Assembly (NCBI GenBank): GCA_038503075.1
Contig: JBCAML010000010.1
Span: 124,001 to 188,000 of the forward strand
Source of the DNA: Gyromitra esculenta
Taxonomy: Eukaryota; Ascomycota; Pezizomycetes; Pezizales; Discinaceae
Length of the DNA stretch: 64,000 nt
Reading direction: 5' to 3'
Positions 1 through 12,931 of the stretch are shown piece by piece. A program made the translations under genes and the position numbers. The notes below the pieces were generated by a model. It did not search any database and was not told where the DNA came from. It saw only the letters and a program-made list of their open reading frames with translations. Within the stretch, counting starts at the first letter, position 1, and each line of letters opens with the position of its first letter.

Positions 1-474
1 CCAATCCCTTCGGAAAAAGTCAGTGCGATCCGGGATGCAAAGTGCATAAAAAAGCGTATATACATACCACATAATGGAATTGTATGTAGCCCCATGAATG
101 AGAAATTGGATGGTCTCCGACCGACGCCCAGCAATTCTATGCTCACTGCTCGGAGTGCATAGGCGGGTGTTAATGTTGTACGTACCTGTTACAAGAATCT
201 TTTTGGTACCAAGTGCATGGAATAAACCAATATCGTAATCGACACTTTCACTGGTGTATGTTTTATCACTCGTTTGTTCAAGGGTTATCGGGATGATTCG
301 TGATACACATTCAGCACCCCACGCCGTGGTGGTTACAAACTCGGCAAGATCATGATATTGGAGTGTGTTCTGGAGATGCATCGCAGCCCCTGCTTCCGGA
401 ATATGGAATCCGGCGACGAGGAAAGAAAAGTAGTAAGCAATAGATATGAAATGCATGAAAGCCCTCAACCCCAT
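1..474 (-). CDS. Secreted alpha/beta-hydrolase, 5' fragment cut by window edge
   Basis: Reading leftwards from an ATG at 474, 135 codons are open before a clean GTATGT donor at 67. The intron (8-67) contains CTGAC and ends in AAG, and the next bases complete Trp and continue Asp-Trp. The N-terminus (MGLRAFMHFIS, then a hydrophobic stretch to about residue 25) looks like a signal peptide. The later part reads VTGTYNINTRLC and then IQFLIHGATYNSIMW-DW. The G-T-Y-N-I and (L/F)(L/V)HGATYN pattern is that of fungal secreted alpha/beta-hydrolases, where HG is the oxyanion-hole motif before the nucleophile elbow. The serine, aspartate and histidine of the triad lie beyond the window. The exact substrate is unknown (esterase, lipase or peptidase-like). 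It could also be a broken copy, but no stop is visible in the part present. Confidence 0.6.
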   Translation of the reverse strand, partial: MGLRAFMHFISIAYYFSFLVAGFHIPEAGAAMHLQNTLQYHDLAEFVTTTAWGAECVSRIIPITLEQTSDKTYTSESVDYDIGLFHALGTKKILVTGTYNINTRLCTPSSEHRIAGRRSETIQFLIHGATYNSIMWYVYTLFYALCIPDRTDFFRRDW

Positions 475-3400
475 TTTAAGAGCTAAAGCGATTCCAAACT
501 CTAACTTTGCCAGAATTCTTCCGGGGCAATTTTGACACCACGAAAAAGCGGCCGATGATTTTATATAGCCCTGTCTACAGCGTTCGTTTTGAGTCCGAAA
601 TTCTCTCTAAGAACAAACTCCTCGTAATAATAAATCCTACGTTTCTCGTGAACCCGAGTAAAACCTAACTTATCTTAAGTCCTACCGGCTGGTATATTGT
701 AGGCGAATCAAAGTAGAGCATCGTGAATTCCAAATCGCCGGCATGAAGTACGTGTGCTTGCAATTTTGGAAGATAGATCGATCCATGATATAGCGATGGA
801 TGTTGCATGAGAATCACGGTGTCCCTGTGGTTGCGCGCCGATCACTTCCTTGCCGGATTCCGTATCCTGTCATCCCCCAAACTGCTGCCGCATCAGATTT
901 CGAGGAATAACCCGCCCTGATACATACACCAAGTAGGGGTCCCTTTATGTGTTAGCCGGGCCCCAGGAGCCAGTACTGAACAAGACTGGTACAGGAAATA
1001 TATTGGTGGGCCATGGATCAATAAGCGCGTACCACTTATACCACAAAAATAGATATGTATATACGCCGTTTTTCTCAAAAAAACAAAACAAAAAGAGGGT
1101 GTAAACAGATTCAGGAAACAGCTTGTGAGGCCACCCTCCATACTTCGCTCAGATACCTCGAAGGGCCACAAGATAAATTGTGTGTATTGACGTTGTGTAT
1201 TTGTAATTACCTCGAGAGCAATTGCGAGTTACTCAACACGGTGAGTTAAAGTTACATAAGCAGTCAACATATCTATAAATGATATGCATTTCCGATCGAT
1301 CAACGATTTGGAATCCTTGGTAGTTGTTTTATCGCATTCAGTATACCACACTAGTCGTATCCAGTCGACAATCGGGGCCCGGAGTCAACGAATTTGAAGT
1401 GTAAACACGGGGCACTTATATTCCTAGGATACGAATTACTATAAACATTTACTCTGAAGGATTTCAAGAAAATCGACGAGAATGGTATATATTAAGTGAT
1501 CTGTGTTATTGTTCTAGGTCTGGTTACTAAGATTTGGGCGACTTAGGCTTACGCCCAGGTTCAGGGACTACGTATAGCTTATTTCTAGCTTGTTTTTGTG
1601 AGGTGTGTAGATAAAGCAGTTAATCTCGGCATTCTTGGAATATTAATCTTATAAAGGAGGAGAAGCGTGTTACTAGTGGCTGAGAGTTAATCAGACGAAA
1701 GCGCTAAGATCTCACGTACAGGTCCATATCGCACAGTACAGCCACTCTCAAATCTGTACCTGAGTCGTATTACTACGCCGTGAAAATCATCTAATTGTGA
1801 AAAATCGCCTGCAATTACAGATAGCCACAGTCCTTGACGTCGAAGTATTCGCGGTGGTATAAGACAGTGAAATCCAGCTGATTCAGCCCCAATGCCAAGA
1901 TCCGAATACGGTTGAGTAAGCCTTGATTGTCTGTACCTCGCCCGGCGAATCAATTATCCGAAGGCAAGGAAGGTTTGTAGGGGCGCACAAACTAGTAGAC
2001 GCTGTGTTCCCAGAAACGTTGCTCGGCAGATACGACTGCATTCTTTTCTGCATTTGGTCCATCTGACGACTTGGACGCCTAGCAGGGTGTTTCTGCCCTC
2101 GCAACCGCCTTCGTAAACATGTGACTGAATGAATAAATACCCAGAGCTCGTTTTAGAACTCTGGGGAGCTCTTACGGCATTGATATCCAACGTATTGTAA
2201 TGGCCCTGGCCTAATTAGCCAAGATATTCTGCCACCTGGAGAGAAATATAAAAAACAAAGAAAGCATTCCCGGGACCCTGTGAAGCTGTGAAACATCCAT
2301 GGTGGGCTATGTAGTAGTTTCACGCGAGAAATCACTTAGGCAGCTATTCCCTGCTTGAAAGCGGCATCTTCATGGGATGAAGCAAAATCAGCCAAAAGAA
2401 GCTTAATTTGGCTGGCAGTTTATGTGCGTCATGCGGAGACGGCCCTCACGCTGGGCGATTTCCCTAAGCTTACCAGTTTATCTCACCTACCTACAGATAT
2501 ACATATGTGGTGTCGTTCACGCAATTATGTGCCCTGCCAGCGCCTTGTCATCCCGGTATCAAAAACTGCGTATTTCAGCCACCGTATATATGAAAAAGGG
2601 GTCATTTTTGGTTCGGCTTCCCCCTGATCGTTCCTCTTACTGCTCCTTACTGTCTCTAGCGTTACTGCCGGTAGCCGAGCCAGCTTGCTTTCTGAACTCC
2701 TCTATCTATTCGTGAGATTGCGTGTCACCTACCTGTGTAGGATTTGAGAAAGAGAAGAGGCCTAGGTAGTGTACACGAGGGAGATGATAGCGATGTGCCC
2801 ATCAATGCAAGGATGCTCATGGATCAAAGTGACACCTACAACTTTGACTAAAAAACTGCACTGTTAATAATCTCCCAACCAGATTTGCAATAAAATAAAT
2901 GCATTCTTGCAGGAAGGGTACTCACCGGGAACCACAGATTCTAGAACCCCCTTTTCTCTCTCTCTAGGAAATGCGGATTCAGTTTCCGATCACACAGTAC
3001 TATAAAATATCGCGTTCGTGAATCGATTTCGCGTGCAGGTGGTAAGGAAATGAGGGGGACTGGGCATTTTGGCCCTACATGCTGGACAAGGTACCGGCAG
3101 GTTCTTCGTTTTTTTTCTTTTTCTTTTACGATGTCATGATCTTGGTCCCTCGATCTCCCGCCTCTCCCCTTCATGCTTGATTTGAGGCTCGGGAAACACA
3201 TAATCCGCGTACGACCATTTTTAAAAATAATTTGGGGAAACAGGAGGCTACTAGCGAAGGCGTGCATCTCCTATATATGTACCAGGTGCCTCATGCATGA
3301 TTAGCGTGATTATATATTATTACCTTAGTCGGTAGTCCGAGAATATATGCGTGGTTCTTACATCATGGATTTTTCAGAAACGAGCGTTACGCAGTGGCAA

Positions 3401-4060
3401 AAAACCGAGTACCTGACTTTACGTTGGAAGGTTAGTTGGTCAGGGCATCCAATTGAAACCTTTCTAAGTGAATTCTAGGGGGGTAGTAACGTTTGCTGCT
3501 TAAGTCTACCTGATATAGTTGCTATTAAGAGGGAGTATTAGCTATAGGCCGGCCTAGTACTAGTGTGAATATTTTCTAGCAAATATGGCATGGTATGGGG
3601 AAAAATTCCTTGCCAGTAAGTAAAGTTCATCCAAGAATATAGTACTGTATCACTAATGTGCATACGCTACACGTGCGGTCTTGGCTGTGAAAGCCCGGGC
3701 TTTGGAATTCCAACAATGCCTATCTAGCAACCCCCCCCCCACGTTCATGCATGGATCATGTTCTGCAAGGCTAACCGTATACAAAACCGAGCACTGCCTT
3801 CATAGGAATGAAACGTACCCAAATAACATCTTCTCACCTATACTGAACAGCATTTTGTATATCGATTGTCCTAGGTCGATATAATAGCTGTTTAAGCCCC
3901 AGAAAGTTCTTTGAGCGAATATTACCACCACAGTCACTGCATAATCCCACGACCAAATTTCTCCAGTATAAGGCTCCATTATCTAGTTTGATAGAATAGC
4001 TTGAGCTCCTTCCAACTTCACTCCAAGATCTCTCCATTCACTCCTAGAATTTATAAAACT
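475..4060. other. AT-rich gene-poor spacer
   Basis: About 3.6 kb rich in TA and CTAG steps, with short reading frames only and none starting at a convincing ATG with coding-like composition. No family could be recognised on either strand. The last 60 bases, just before 4061, would be the 5' leader of the MYB gene. The composition fits old, point-mutated repeat DNA. Confidence 0.5.
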
Positions 4061-5779
4061 ATGCCTAGAGAAAGAAGAAAGTGGACCGAGGCAGAGGATG
4101 CGATATTGCGGGATGCAGTCCTGAAAGGTGGGTTCTCTCCGTCCGTTTGCATTCCCGGGATTTGATAATCCACTTTTTTTCCCTCCTCTCTCCTTCCGGA
4201 ACCCACAAGTGGGCCCGTCACTTCAAACGATTACTGACAATCAAACTATTAGGCGGCGAAGGGGCCTGCGATTGGCACCTTATTGCTTCGTGCATCACCG
4301 GCCGTACCAATAAAGATTGTCGGAAACGATGGCACTACAAGGTTGCAGCGACAGTGAACAAAGGGCCCTGGGAAGTTGCTGAAGACGAAAGACTCTGGGC
4401 TGCTGTTCAAGAGCATGGTAGCCGGTACGGGTTTTCGAAATATTTCTTGATTACTTTGAAAGCTTAGTACTTACAAAAAACGCACGCAGATGGGCCTTAG
4501 TTGCACAGGTAGTTAAGACGAGAAACGGTGATCGTGAGTTTTTTTTTTCTTATACAAAAAATCTTGGCAATTTTCTCCAAGGCCTAGGTGATTGATTGCC
4601 TACGATGAAAAATTGGTTTTAATAGTCTATGGTTAGAATGCTCGAAACGGTGGTACGATGCATTGGACCCAAGTATTGATCACAGCCCCTGGACTCCAGA
4701 TGAGGTAGGTCTAGCCAAATCTCTCGCAAAGATACGTAGTGAGAATAAAGTTTTAAGATATACTCGAATTCTTAGGATGCTAGGCTGCTGGAAGCTATCG
4801 ATAAACACGGGCGTAACTGGAAGGCGATCGTTAAAGCTTACTTTCCCCGGCGAACAAGTTTGTCGGCCAAAAACAGGTATCATCTCCGAAGTTTCTTTGA
4901 GCTGCGAGCAAGAGTTACGTACGATCTATTGAAATCGGAGTTTAGCGCTAATCGGTGCTTTTTCCGAAAAGATATTCGTTATTGATCAGGAAAATGGAAC
5001 CCAAGAAGCAGTCTCAATCAGCTGCAGCAAAGAAGGCAAATGCCAAGCAAGCGCCCAAACCAATCCCTCAGCAAGAGTCTCTTGCGCCTCAAGGCGTTTC
5101 TGACCCCAGATTTCACCACGAAATGCCGCTTCACGCAGAGGAGGAACTGCCATTCCACCACAATATTTCTACTGGACAGTCCACCTCGGGTTCTCTGAGC
5201 GTGCTCTTCGAAGCGGGCTGCCAGAAGTACCACCACACAAACAATCCCAACTGCAATGACCAACATGCCTTTGAAGCTCAACTCATCAGCCAGAAATCCA
5301 CACCCGATGGCGTCTCATATACACCGTCATCTTCCGAATGCCCTCCACTCTCGCCCACGGATTGGTCAGGCCTAGCATCCGCAAATACCACGACTTCGGA
5401 GGCCAGCTTTCCTATTGCGACGCCTCCAGGCTCCAATGAGGATATGTCGCTATTTTTTAACGACCTTCATCTTAACACCCGTCTTAGTCAAGGCGACCTA
5501 GTTTCATTTGCCAACGCTAAGCATACAGAGCGGATAATTTCACGCTCGTTGTCTCTGGACCAAAGAAACATGGCGGATATCACAGGGATTGATTTCCGGG
5601 GAGATCCCCGAGGCCCGAATAGCCGAGTTGGCATGAATTCAAGCATGATGGATGGAAACAACTCGAATTCCCGCATAGTCACAGTCCTGATCAATTCCGA
5701 GATCCCAGAAACAGTCAACAGCATAGTGAATCAAATAGGCCGGGAAGCTGGCGTTAGCATTGCTATTCACCTGGAGTGA
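4061..5779 (+). CDS. Three-repeat MYB transcription factor
   Basis: Six exons join in frame: 4061-4127, 4253-4424, 4490-4533, 4637-4704, 4776-4918 and 4990-5779, giving 427 residues. The first repeat (about 7-56) starts RKWTEAED and holds CDWHLIASC and CRKRWHY. The second (about 59-105) starts [13 protein letters not shown], with HGSRWALVAQ and [12 protein letters not shown]. The third (about 111-160) starts SPWTPDEDARLL, with HGRNWKAI and SAKNRYHL. The spaced tryptophans and the recognition-helix motifs KRW and KNRY are those of c-Myb-type DNA-binding repeats. The remaining 260 residues are low-complexity, rich in Ser, Pro, His and Asn, and end in a hydrophobic segment ([17 protein letters not shown]). 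The last intron could instead start at 4877, but that would cut off the end of repeat 3, so 4919 is preferred. Likely nuclear regulator; targets unknown. Confidence 0.85.
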
Positions 5780-6972
5780 ATTTTTTTCAGGTAATTTCAA
5801 TTACTAGGATATGTGCGGAAATCAAAGGGGCGTAGGGGCGTTTCGAAATTTGTTTTTATTATTATTATTTGGGGCTTGTTTTATCTGGTTTATTTTTTTT
5901 TTCCATATTGACACCCACCTTACGCTCTTTTGACAGAGGTTTCATTTGTCTTTCTTTGTTAGATTTTCCTTCTATTGATCACGTGGGCAGTCTTTAATCC
6001 GCTATGTTGTATATCTATAACGAATGACAAATTCATCAATCCTTACCATGAGTAGGCGTGTAGTGTTATTCTCGATATTTAGGGCTATCAGCCGCAGAGA
6101 TTTGGACCCAAGCTCACTTACAGGTAGCACTAATGCCAATTACAAGGGTTAGCAGAGAAATCGATCAGGAGGAGAAATACATGTATCTGGCCAGTCAGAT
6201 GTGTAGGGGTATGTAACTCCATCGCCCTTGACCGAGAATTGCCGAAGATCTACATGCACTCAGCCATGTGGGACCAGAGTAATATTACTCTGGGGGAAGC
6301 AAATCTAGGTCTTTTGTCGGTACTTTGCATCGCGCCGGCCCCGGTCCGGTATAAACCATTTAGGCTGGATATCTGCTGTGGCTCGGGACTGCCAGCTAGG
6401 GTTCGTCCCCATACCCTAACCTCCTTGGTGAGAGCTGAGATTATCGCTACCGGCGACATGGGTAACATGGTTGTACACATTCCAATGCAGTGCTCTAGCA
6501 GCTTGTTCGGCGACTGTCGAAGAAAATTGCTGATAGCTGTCGAAACCCCATTCTACCGGAGTGTGGGGTGATTTATAGGACTAATATTACCGAAAAGTCA
6601 AATCATTTGTGGGAGAACCCAAACCAAAGCAAAGCCTAAGCCGAGTGATATATTGTGATGATTGGGCTTAGACGTTGCAATTGGGATGCCAGGAGTTAGA
6701 ACATTAGATAGAATAATAGTACCTACTCCATTAGCCATACCTGTATCGATTACCTTTTGAAAAACAACTCTTCTATCTGCTACGAGAAGTTTCTAAAAAT
6801 GATATTGGTGGTGGTTGACCTGTATTCACCCGCTAGCCCGTGGACACACATGCGTACGTCTGCCGAATCAACCAAAAAAATATATAAAAAAAACTCTTTT
6901 TTTTTCAGACAGGCATTATGAAACGTGTGTGGTGTACGGGTTGGTGGCCAGCTTCTTGCTTATCTCTGTATC

Positions 6973-7114
6973 CTTCTCGTATTTGACCGACGTTTCCAAA
7001 ACGGGCTGCCTCTGCTTCCCGTACGTACAGAACAGAACCATAGATTCGGTACCAATTCTATAGAGAATGAGGCACAGGTAGCCCGTTTTAGAAACGTCGG
7101 TCAAATACGAGAAG
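6973..7114. repeat. Inverted repeat, 39-bp arms
   Basis: Arms 6973-7011 and 7076-7114 are reverse complements apart from two mismatches, both transitions. The arm starts CTTCTCGTATTTGACCGACG. The central 64 bases have no coding potential. It resembles a very small MITE or a fold-back relic. No flanking target duplication is obvious. Confidence 0.6.
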
Positions 7115-8348
7115 TGCCGTGAGATCGCAATATAGGCCTTGGTTTTCCGCGGAGATTTTTTGTTGAAATTTTCTATGCCGCGATCCATTGAGCGTATGTA
7201 TGTATGAGGATGTATGAAGATTGATTTAGATATGAAAACACTGGCGGATATTCCAGCTTGATTAGTGCTTTCCAATCAAGACCTACATGTACTATCCAGT
7301 TGCGCAGCTGCAGAAGAGCATATTTTTGAAAGAAATTAGGGAAGGTGAAAGCACGGTTCGTCTGAGCTGCGTATGCAGTATAAGCTGTCAATTCTAGCTC
7401 TGCTTGATCGATCTTCCTGTCGGTAATTGCAACTGCTTGAGGAAAGTGACGTTATGCATTCATTTCAATATGCAATAACTTAATGTCGTGCACATGCCGG
7501 GCTTTGTGTCTAGTTATAATTAGCTAGGTCAGTATTTGGTATTTTGATCATGAACATATGTTATCCTAGGCCAACTTTAGGGCACACTTACACTTTAAAA
7601 CGTAAAGATCAATATGTTTCCAGAAACGAGACCTGAAAGTTTCCAGGAATAGTTGCTTATATAAATTTGAAAAGTACACATGAAATGATAGGGTTAGGGT
7701 ACGTGGGATATCAACAAGCAAACCTAGACGAAAGTTTTAGGGAGGATGCGAAAAGGTTTGTTATATAGCTATAGATACTCTATCGGCGTTATACTCGAAC
7801 CCATGTCCCGAAACTAGTCTTATCGGCGTAAAAATCACTAACGCCTCAACATAATATTGTCGTTCTAATGTAAAAATATGAAGGAATGCAGTAGCGTATT
7901 ACATACGTAAGGGAAGGCCCAGGTTTGAATTGTTCATGGGATGAGACCCGGCCTACTTTGATGAATTTAGGAGTCGTAGTTTAGAGAATAGTACACGGTC
8001 CTTACATAACTATGATTTTGATTCAACAAAGTCCCGTACAATAACCGTATGTATAGATTTAACCTTAGGGCATGAGAACAGCTGGCAGTGTTCTGCTCGG
8101 AGAAAGTGTTGAAGTGATACGTTAGTGTAGTAATTCACTACAGTTTATATCTCCTAGATCGTGATATATCCGAGTGGCGTTTTTTATAGAGTTAGCGTGA
8201 ATAATCATCCGTAAGCACCAATCCGAATCTAGGGCATTTGTTGCGGAGAAGGTTTCTATTAGTATATATATATATAGCTATGAATTCGAGGTCAAAAATT
8301 ATCCCGAAAGCCACCAACAATCATATCTTACTTTTCCAGTTTGATATA

Positions 8349-8813
8349 TACTGTACTAGGACAAAAGTTTTCGTAATTGTGCTGTTTTACACCAAAAGTA
8401 GCCACTTTAACAGTGCCAAAGGTACAGTCTACCCATAGCGAAAAAATTCCAGAACTTGGCGGGGATTTGGAAAATATTTGTGCAGTATCCTCTATTTTTT
8501 CTAGCCTTTTTAGTGTTTTCCCTGAGTGGTTATGACTGTTTGATTCTTGAGGAGTCTAGAATATATTGATTTTGTGTGGAAACCCATACAAATCTTCCAT
8601 AGCAACGGAATTCAGCAACAAAATATTTTCTAGCACTCACAGGATTTACTCTCTCCTTCTAAAATTTCTCAAGAGTAATCTTTATGCAATTGGTTTATCC
8701 TAAAAGCATGTCCTGATTTAATTCATTGAGTCCTGAATGTTGTGGGGATAGTGGAATAAGGCTACTTTTGGTGTGAATCGCCAAATTACGAAAACTTCTG
8801 TCTAGTCACTGTA
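8349..8813. mobile_element. Non-autonomous Tc1/mariner-like element (MITE)
   Basis: The ends are imperfect terminal inverted repeats of about 53 bp. The left end reads CTGTACTAGGACAAAAG and the right end, on the opposite strand, reads CAGTGACTAGACAGAAG; both then run TTTTCGTAATT.. and ..CACCAAAAGTAGCC. Each end abuts a TA dinucleotide (8349-8350 and 8812-8813), as expected of TA target duplication. CAGT-starting termini followed by an ACAAAAGT-type tract are typical of fungal Tc1/mariner elements. The 350-base interior is AT-rich and has no transposase frame, so this is a deletion derivative. Confidence 0.65.
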
Positions 8814-10155
8814 TGTACGCGTCGGTGTATACCAAGATGACATATACACTCTAGGCTAATGATTAATGGTGTGCAGTACGAAAACTAACCACAGCCAGCG
8901 CTAAACTCAACCACCCAGACTATGTCTCTGGTACGGAATATGCGGTACTACTACAGGCTTGGCTATAAGTGGCTAACCGGCAACAAGCCACCGATAGGCA
9001 TGTTCAACAAGAACGCTACGAGCCCATCATATATATAGGTTATCGATTCGCTTTTGATATGAAGCAAAGTTAACACCAAGCTAAATCATGGCATGAATCT
9101 AGCTTTGGTATATATAAGGCGCTTTGTAATTCGGCATATCTCAAATGAAAAACGATATATGAATTAAAGCCGGTCAAAAGTCCGCGGCACACAGCCTTCA
9201 TTTAAACTATGTTACTTGTTCTATGGTATATTCTCGTATCCTAAAGGCAATAGAAATACGAGTTAATTAAAAAAGGACCCATGGTTTTGGGGTTTGGCTT
9301 GCCAAGACTGTTCCGTGATTATATTTACGCATCTCGGTTAGAGAAATACGCAGCGTAACATAGTCTTGGCGTTTCCTCGTGTAGGGGCTTCCAAAGCAAC
9401 GAACTGCAATTCTCGTACTCGCCATGTAAGGCTACAGCCATAAGGTGTGAAAATATATGTAAATATATAGAAAGATCCACGAGGGGCTGAGATATATGCT
9501 TCCCGGTTAGATGAAAAATTTAATCTTGCAAATCACAGCAGAGTCCCAGTCAAGGTACTGGTAATGTCAATGTCAAACTAGATGTAGATCTGCTTACGGG
9601 GTTTGGAAGCAAAATTCACGCGTTTTTAGAGAATCAATAACTCCTGGCCTACTCTGGCCGTACAAAAAATAGCTTCGCGGCTCTAGACCTCCATCTATAG
9701 ATCTAGCGTACGCCCAGAGCTTAGTATGAGATGGAAGATCTTGCGGTGGGGTATATGTACTCGGTATCCGCTAATAATCACTCGGATCTCCAATGTTTCA
9801 GGAAGCACCGTCTGCGCCACATCATGACTAGATTCTGTTGACCCTCTTACTATTATGAGTGAGAAGCCGCCGGACAAACAGATCGCAAAACATCGCCTCG
9901 CTTAGCAGTCTTTGATTACCCCGTCTCCTAGAATCTAGACACCGGCTTCACGTTCCTTGGTATAGCTCTCACTAACGCAAGCAGTCTTGTACTCTTGATC
10001 AATTAACATAAGAATCTCTTGCTAAATAGACATTGATTTTTCTCGAGCTTGGTCTTTATCAACCCTCTGCCTTGGCCCCACAACTGCAGTTACAATCCAA
10101 ACTTCTCTCTGATTGAGATATATTGAAAGCCTAGACCTGGGGCATTCTTTACAAA

Positions 10156-11934
10156 ATGCTTACCTCTCCTCCGAAATCCGTCGCCGACGCCGAAAAGCTG
10201 CTTGCTCTATCCGAGCTTATAGCAAGCAATGCCAAGATCATCATCAACGAGTGGTCCGAAAACCCCGCAGTGGCTCTGACGGCGAAAGATGGGGTCGTTC
10301 TACCAAGTTACACCCTTTACCAAGCCCAACGCACTATTCTGTCCGCGGCTGGGATGCTGAAGGAAGTGGTTTCTGAGCCGCAAACTCATTTACTCGAAGT
10401 ATCTACTCAGTACTTTGAGTCCCGGGCTCTTCATATTGCTGCTGAGCATCGCATCCCCGATATATTGGCTAGTCATGACAAAGATGGTCTTTCGGTCGTG
10501 GAGATTGGTAAAAGGATTGGAATTGAGTCCAAGAAACTATGTATGTGGACTTCAGATCGACTTTTTTCGTAAGAAGTGGGCATTAGATTAAAGTTGCTGA
10601 TAAAAATTAGCTCGTGTTCTTCGCACTCTGTGCTCAATTCATCTCTTCCGAGAAGTCAATCAGGATGCATTTGCAAATAACTCCATAACTGCTGCCCTGG
10701 TAGGAAACGAGCCCTTACGGGCTTATATAATGATATTGTATGAAACCCTCTAATGGTTATATCCGAGTCTTAGCTGATATAACTCTATTCAGTGCCTTGG
10801 ATATCTACAGTGCCTCTGATTACCTTCCGAAGTATCTCACCGATCCAGTGAAAGGGCCTTCATATGACGTACGCACGACGCCTTTCCAGGATGCCCTCGG
10901 AACAAAAAAGTCACGATGGGAGTGGCTAGAAGAGAAGATCCCCGCCGATGCCTCCGGCCTAAGTAGACAGGGCTACCCACGTAACGTGAATGATGCCGAT
11001 GAAGCCAGATCAGAAACTACCATCAGTACGAAATCCAAGACTAAATCCCGTCCTGAGCATGAGCTCTTTGGATTGGCTATGCTGGGCGGTGGTAGGGTTT
11101 TTGGAACCGCACATATATATGGTATATACCCTGCTAGCTATGTTATTTGAAACACGCAAAATCGCTGACCTTATTTTCCCTACCAATAAAAGACTATCCT
11201 TGGGAGTCGCTAGGCGAAGCTACAGTAGTAGATGTTGGTGGTGGTGTTGGTATGTTGATAATCACCCAAACTATTCCTAATCCATAATACTAACAGGCTT
11301 ATCACGGTAGGTGGTTTCTGTCTACAGCTGTCTAGAGAGTATCCAAAACTCAATTTCGTTGTCCAAGACAGACCTGCTGTCATCGAGCACACCGAGAAGG
11401 TATGGGCGAAAGAGAACCCGGAAGCTCTCAAAACCCGCACTACTCTACAGGCGCACGACTTCTTTACCGTTAACCCCGTCAAGAACGCCGATATATACTG
11501 GCTTCGCTATATCATGTTCGTTATATATCCACCCTTTCAAAACAACTAGGAAAATTAGGGCTTGCTAACCGAAATACAACTCCAGGCACGATTGGTCAGA
11601 CGACTACTGTGTACAAATCCTCTCTGGCATTCGTACCAGCATGGGCCCCAGCTCCCGCATCCTTATCTGCGATCAGGTCATGAACACCACATTAGGCTGC
11701 CCTGAGATCCCAGCGGCTCCTAAACCACTACCTGCAAATTACGGCTACCACACCCGCTACAGCCATCAGCGTGATATAGCCATGGCTACCCTTATTAATG
11801 GGATCGAGAGAACTCCTGCTCAGTTTAAGACTATCATTGAGCGGGCTGGATTGGTTGTCAGTAAATTTATTGAATGCCGAAGTCAGGTTTCGATAGTAGA
11901 AGTTGTTCTTAATTCCGAAGGAATACAGGTCTGA
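10156..11934 (+). CDS. COMT-type S-adenosylmethionine O-methyltransferase
   Basis: Six exons join in frame: 10156-10540, 10611-10737, 10793-11121, 11193-11249, 11311-11515 and 11586-11934, giving 483 residues. The N-terminal part is the helical dimerisation/winged-helix domain (SKKLSRVLRTLCSIHLF near residue 130). The methyltransferase core has FGLAMLGGGR followed by DYPWESLGE, then the AdoMet-binding loop VVDVGGGVGG (about 292-301), FVVQDRP, and YIMHDWSDDY with the expected catalytic His at about 369. This order is that of plant COMT and fungal secondary-metabolite O-methyltransferases. It transfers a methyl group to a hydroxyl of a small aromatic or polyketide substrate, which the sequence does not identify. 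It is longer than plant COMT because of an insertion rich in Ser and Lys around 245-260. There is no PKS or NRPS nearby, so it stands alone. The ATG is the first in frame; the gene is intact although its surroundings are decayed. Confidence 0.88.
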
Positions 11935-12776
11935 GTGCACATGGGGTTTGGGAGAGTCGTAATATTGGATGTCTGAAGTAGTTTTTCGCTTTTTTTTCGG
12001 TAGTTGTTAGAAGGATCAGGACTATTTTTCACTGCAAAGAATGTATTTTACTGTCAATAAAGAATACCATAAATATATTATTTCTCGATCTTCGTTGGAG
12101 GATTACTCTGTAGTATCCGCACCTGGTTAGGACAGTACCCCCCCCTTTTTTCGATTATCTCACTAGTTGTAAACAGCACCTAAGTCATGGTAATAAATAC
12201 ATAGTTCTCTTAGTAAACGAAACCCTTGACCCGTTTTCTTCTTGGCCACATAGTCGAGTTCCCCTTTAATTTGTAATCTTCTACCTCGCGCAAAAAATCA
12301 ACAAAACTGCATACGTTAAGACAGTAGCACATACATACGTAAACTTGAGTTCAATCACTAGTTATGCCACCGTTGCCGGTAACAAAAAGGGAACTTATCT
12401 CCATCCATATGCATGGGTTATAACCCGAGGATCCTACCTGTGATCTACCATAAGTACCAGAAGACAAGGGTTACCATTAAAAGGCATGCTCAGGCACCCG
12501 TAGTAGAGCATGAGCAGACCCCTTTCGTAGCTAGGAAGGAATCCTCCCGCGCTTAAGCTTCTGGTTGACCATGTCCTGTAATCAAGAAAACAGGGCACCC
12601 CGCAAATAATGATGTGTCCCACATGCACTCGGTACCTGAAGCCTGAGATCTAGAGCTCGATCCCTCAGTTGCGATTGTGAAGCTTCTATGTTTGATATAC
12701 TCTCACTAATATTTTGTGTTCTTAACATGGTTAATTTTTTTGAAAAGCAGTTCACATAAAGTATATAGTACGAGAA

Positions 12777-12931
12777 AATGGGGTGAATCTGCTACTGTAT
12801 TGTTGGGAAATGCAAGCTTGATTCTGGAGAACTACCGCATTTGCGCTAGGGGTTTGGTATTGCTTTAGCATTTTTTTTCAGAATGCCGCACACACGCTGT
12901 ACCAGTTGCATACCCTTTCTTGATACTGTAT
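12777..12931 (+). repeat. Dispersed repeat, copy A
   Basis: This stretch matches 20579-20733 in direct orientation over about 155 bp. Shared blocks include TGTTGGGAAATGCAAGCTTG and ACGCTGTACCAGTTGCA. I count about 23 transitions (C/T or G/A, both directions) against roughly one transversion plus a small indel. That bias is the hallmark of RIP acting on both copies. The family of the parent element is not recognisable. Confidence 0.7.

Larger units (their letters stand above)
5780..10155. other. AT-rich spacer with decayed repeats
   Basis: About 4.4 kb without a supportable gene. It contains two inverted-repeat structures (6973-7114 and 8351-8811, listed separately). Open frames here (for example 6239-6571 on plus) begin at non-ATG codons and match nothing I recognise. 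Confidence 0.5.

Noticed and set aside
6239..6571. 110-codon frame
   Set aside because: It starts at TTG, lies in decayed AT-rich DNA and matches no family.
10156..11934. Secondary-metabolite cluster around the methyltransferase
   Set aside because: No backbone enzyme, oxidase or transporter was found within the window on either side.
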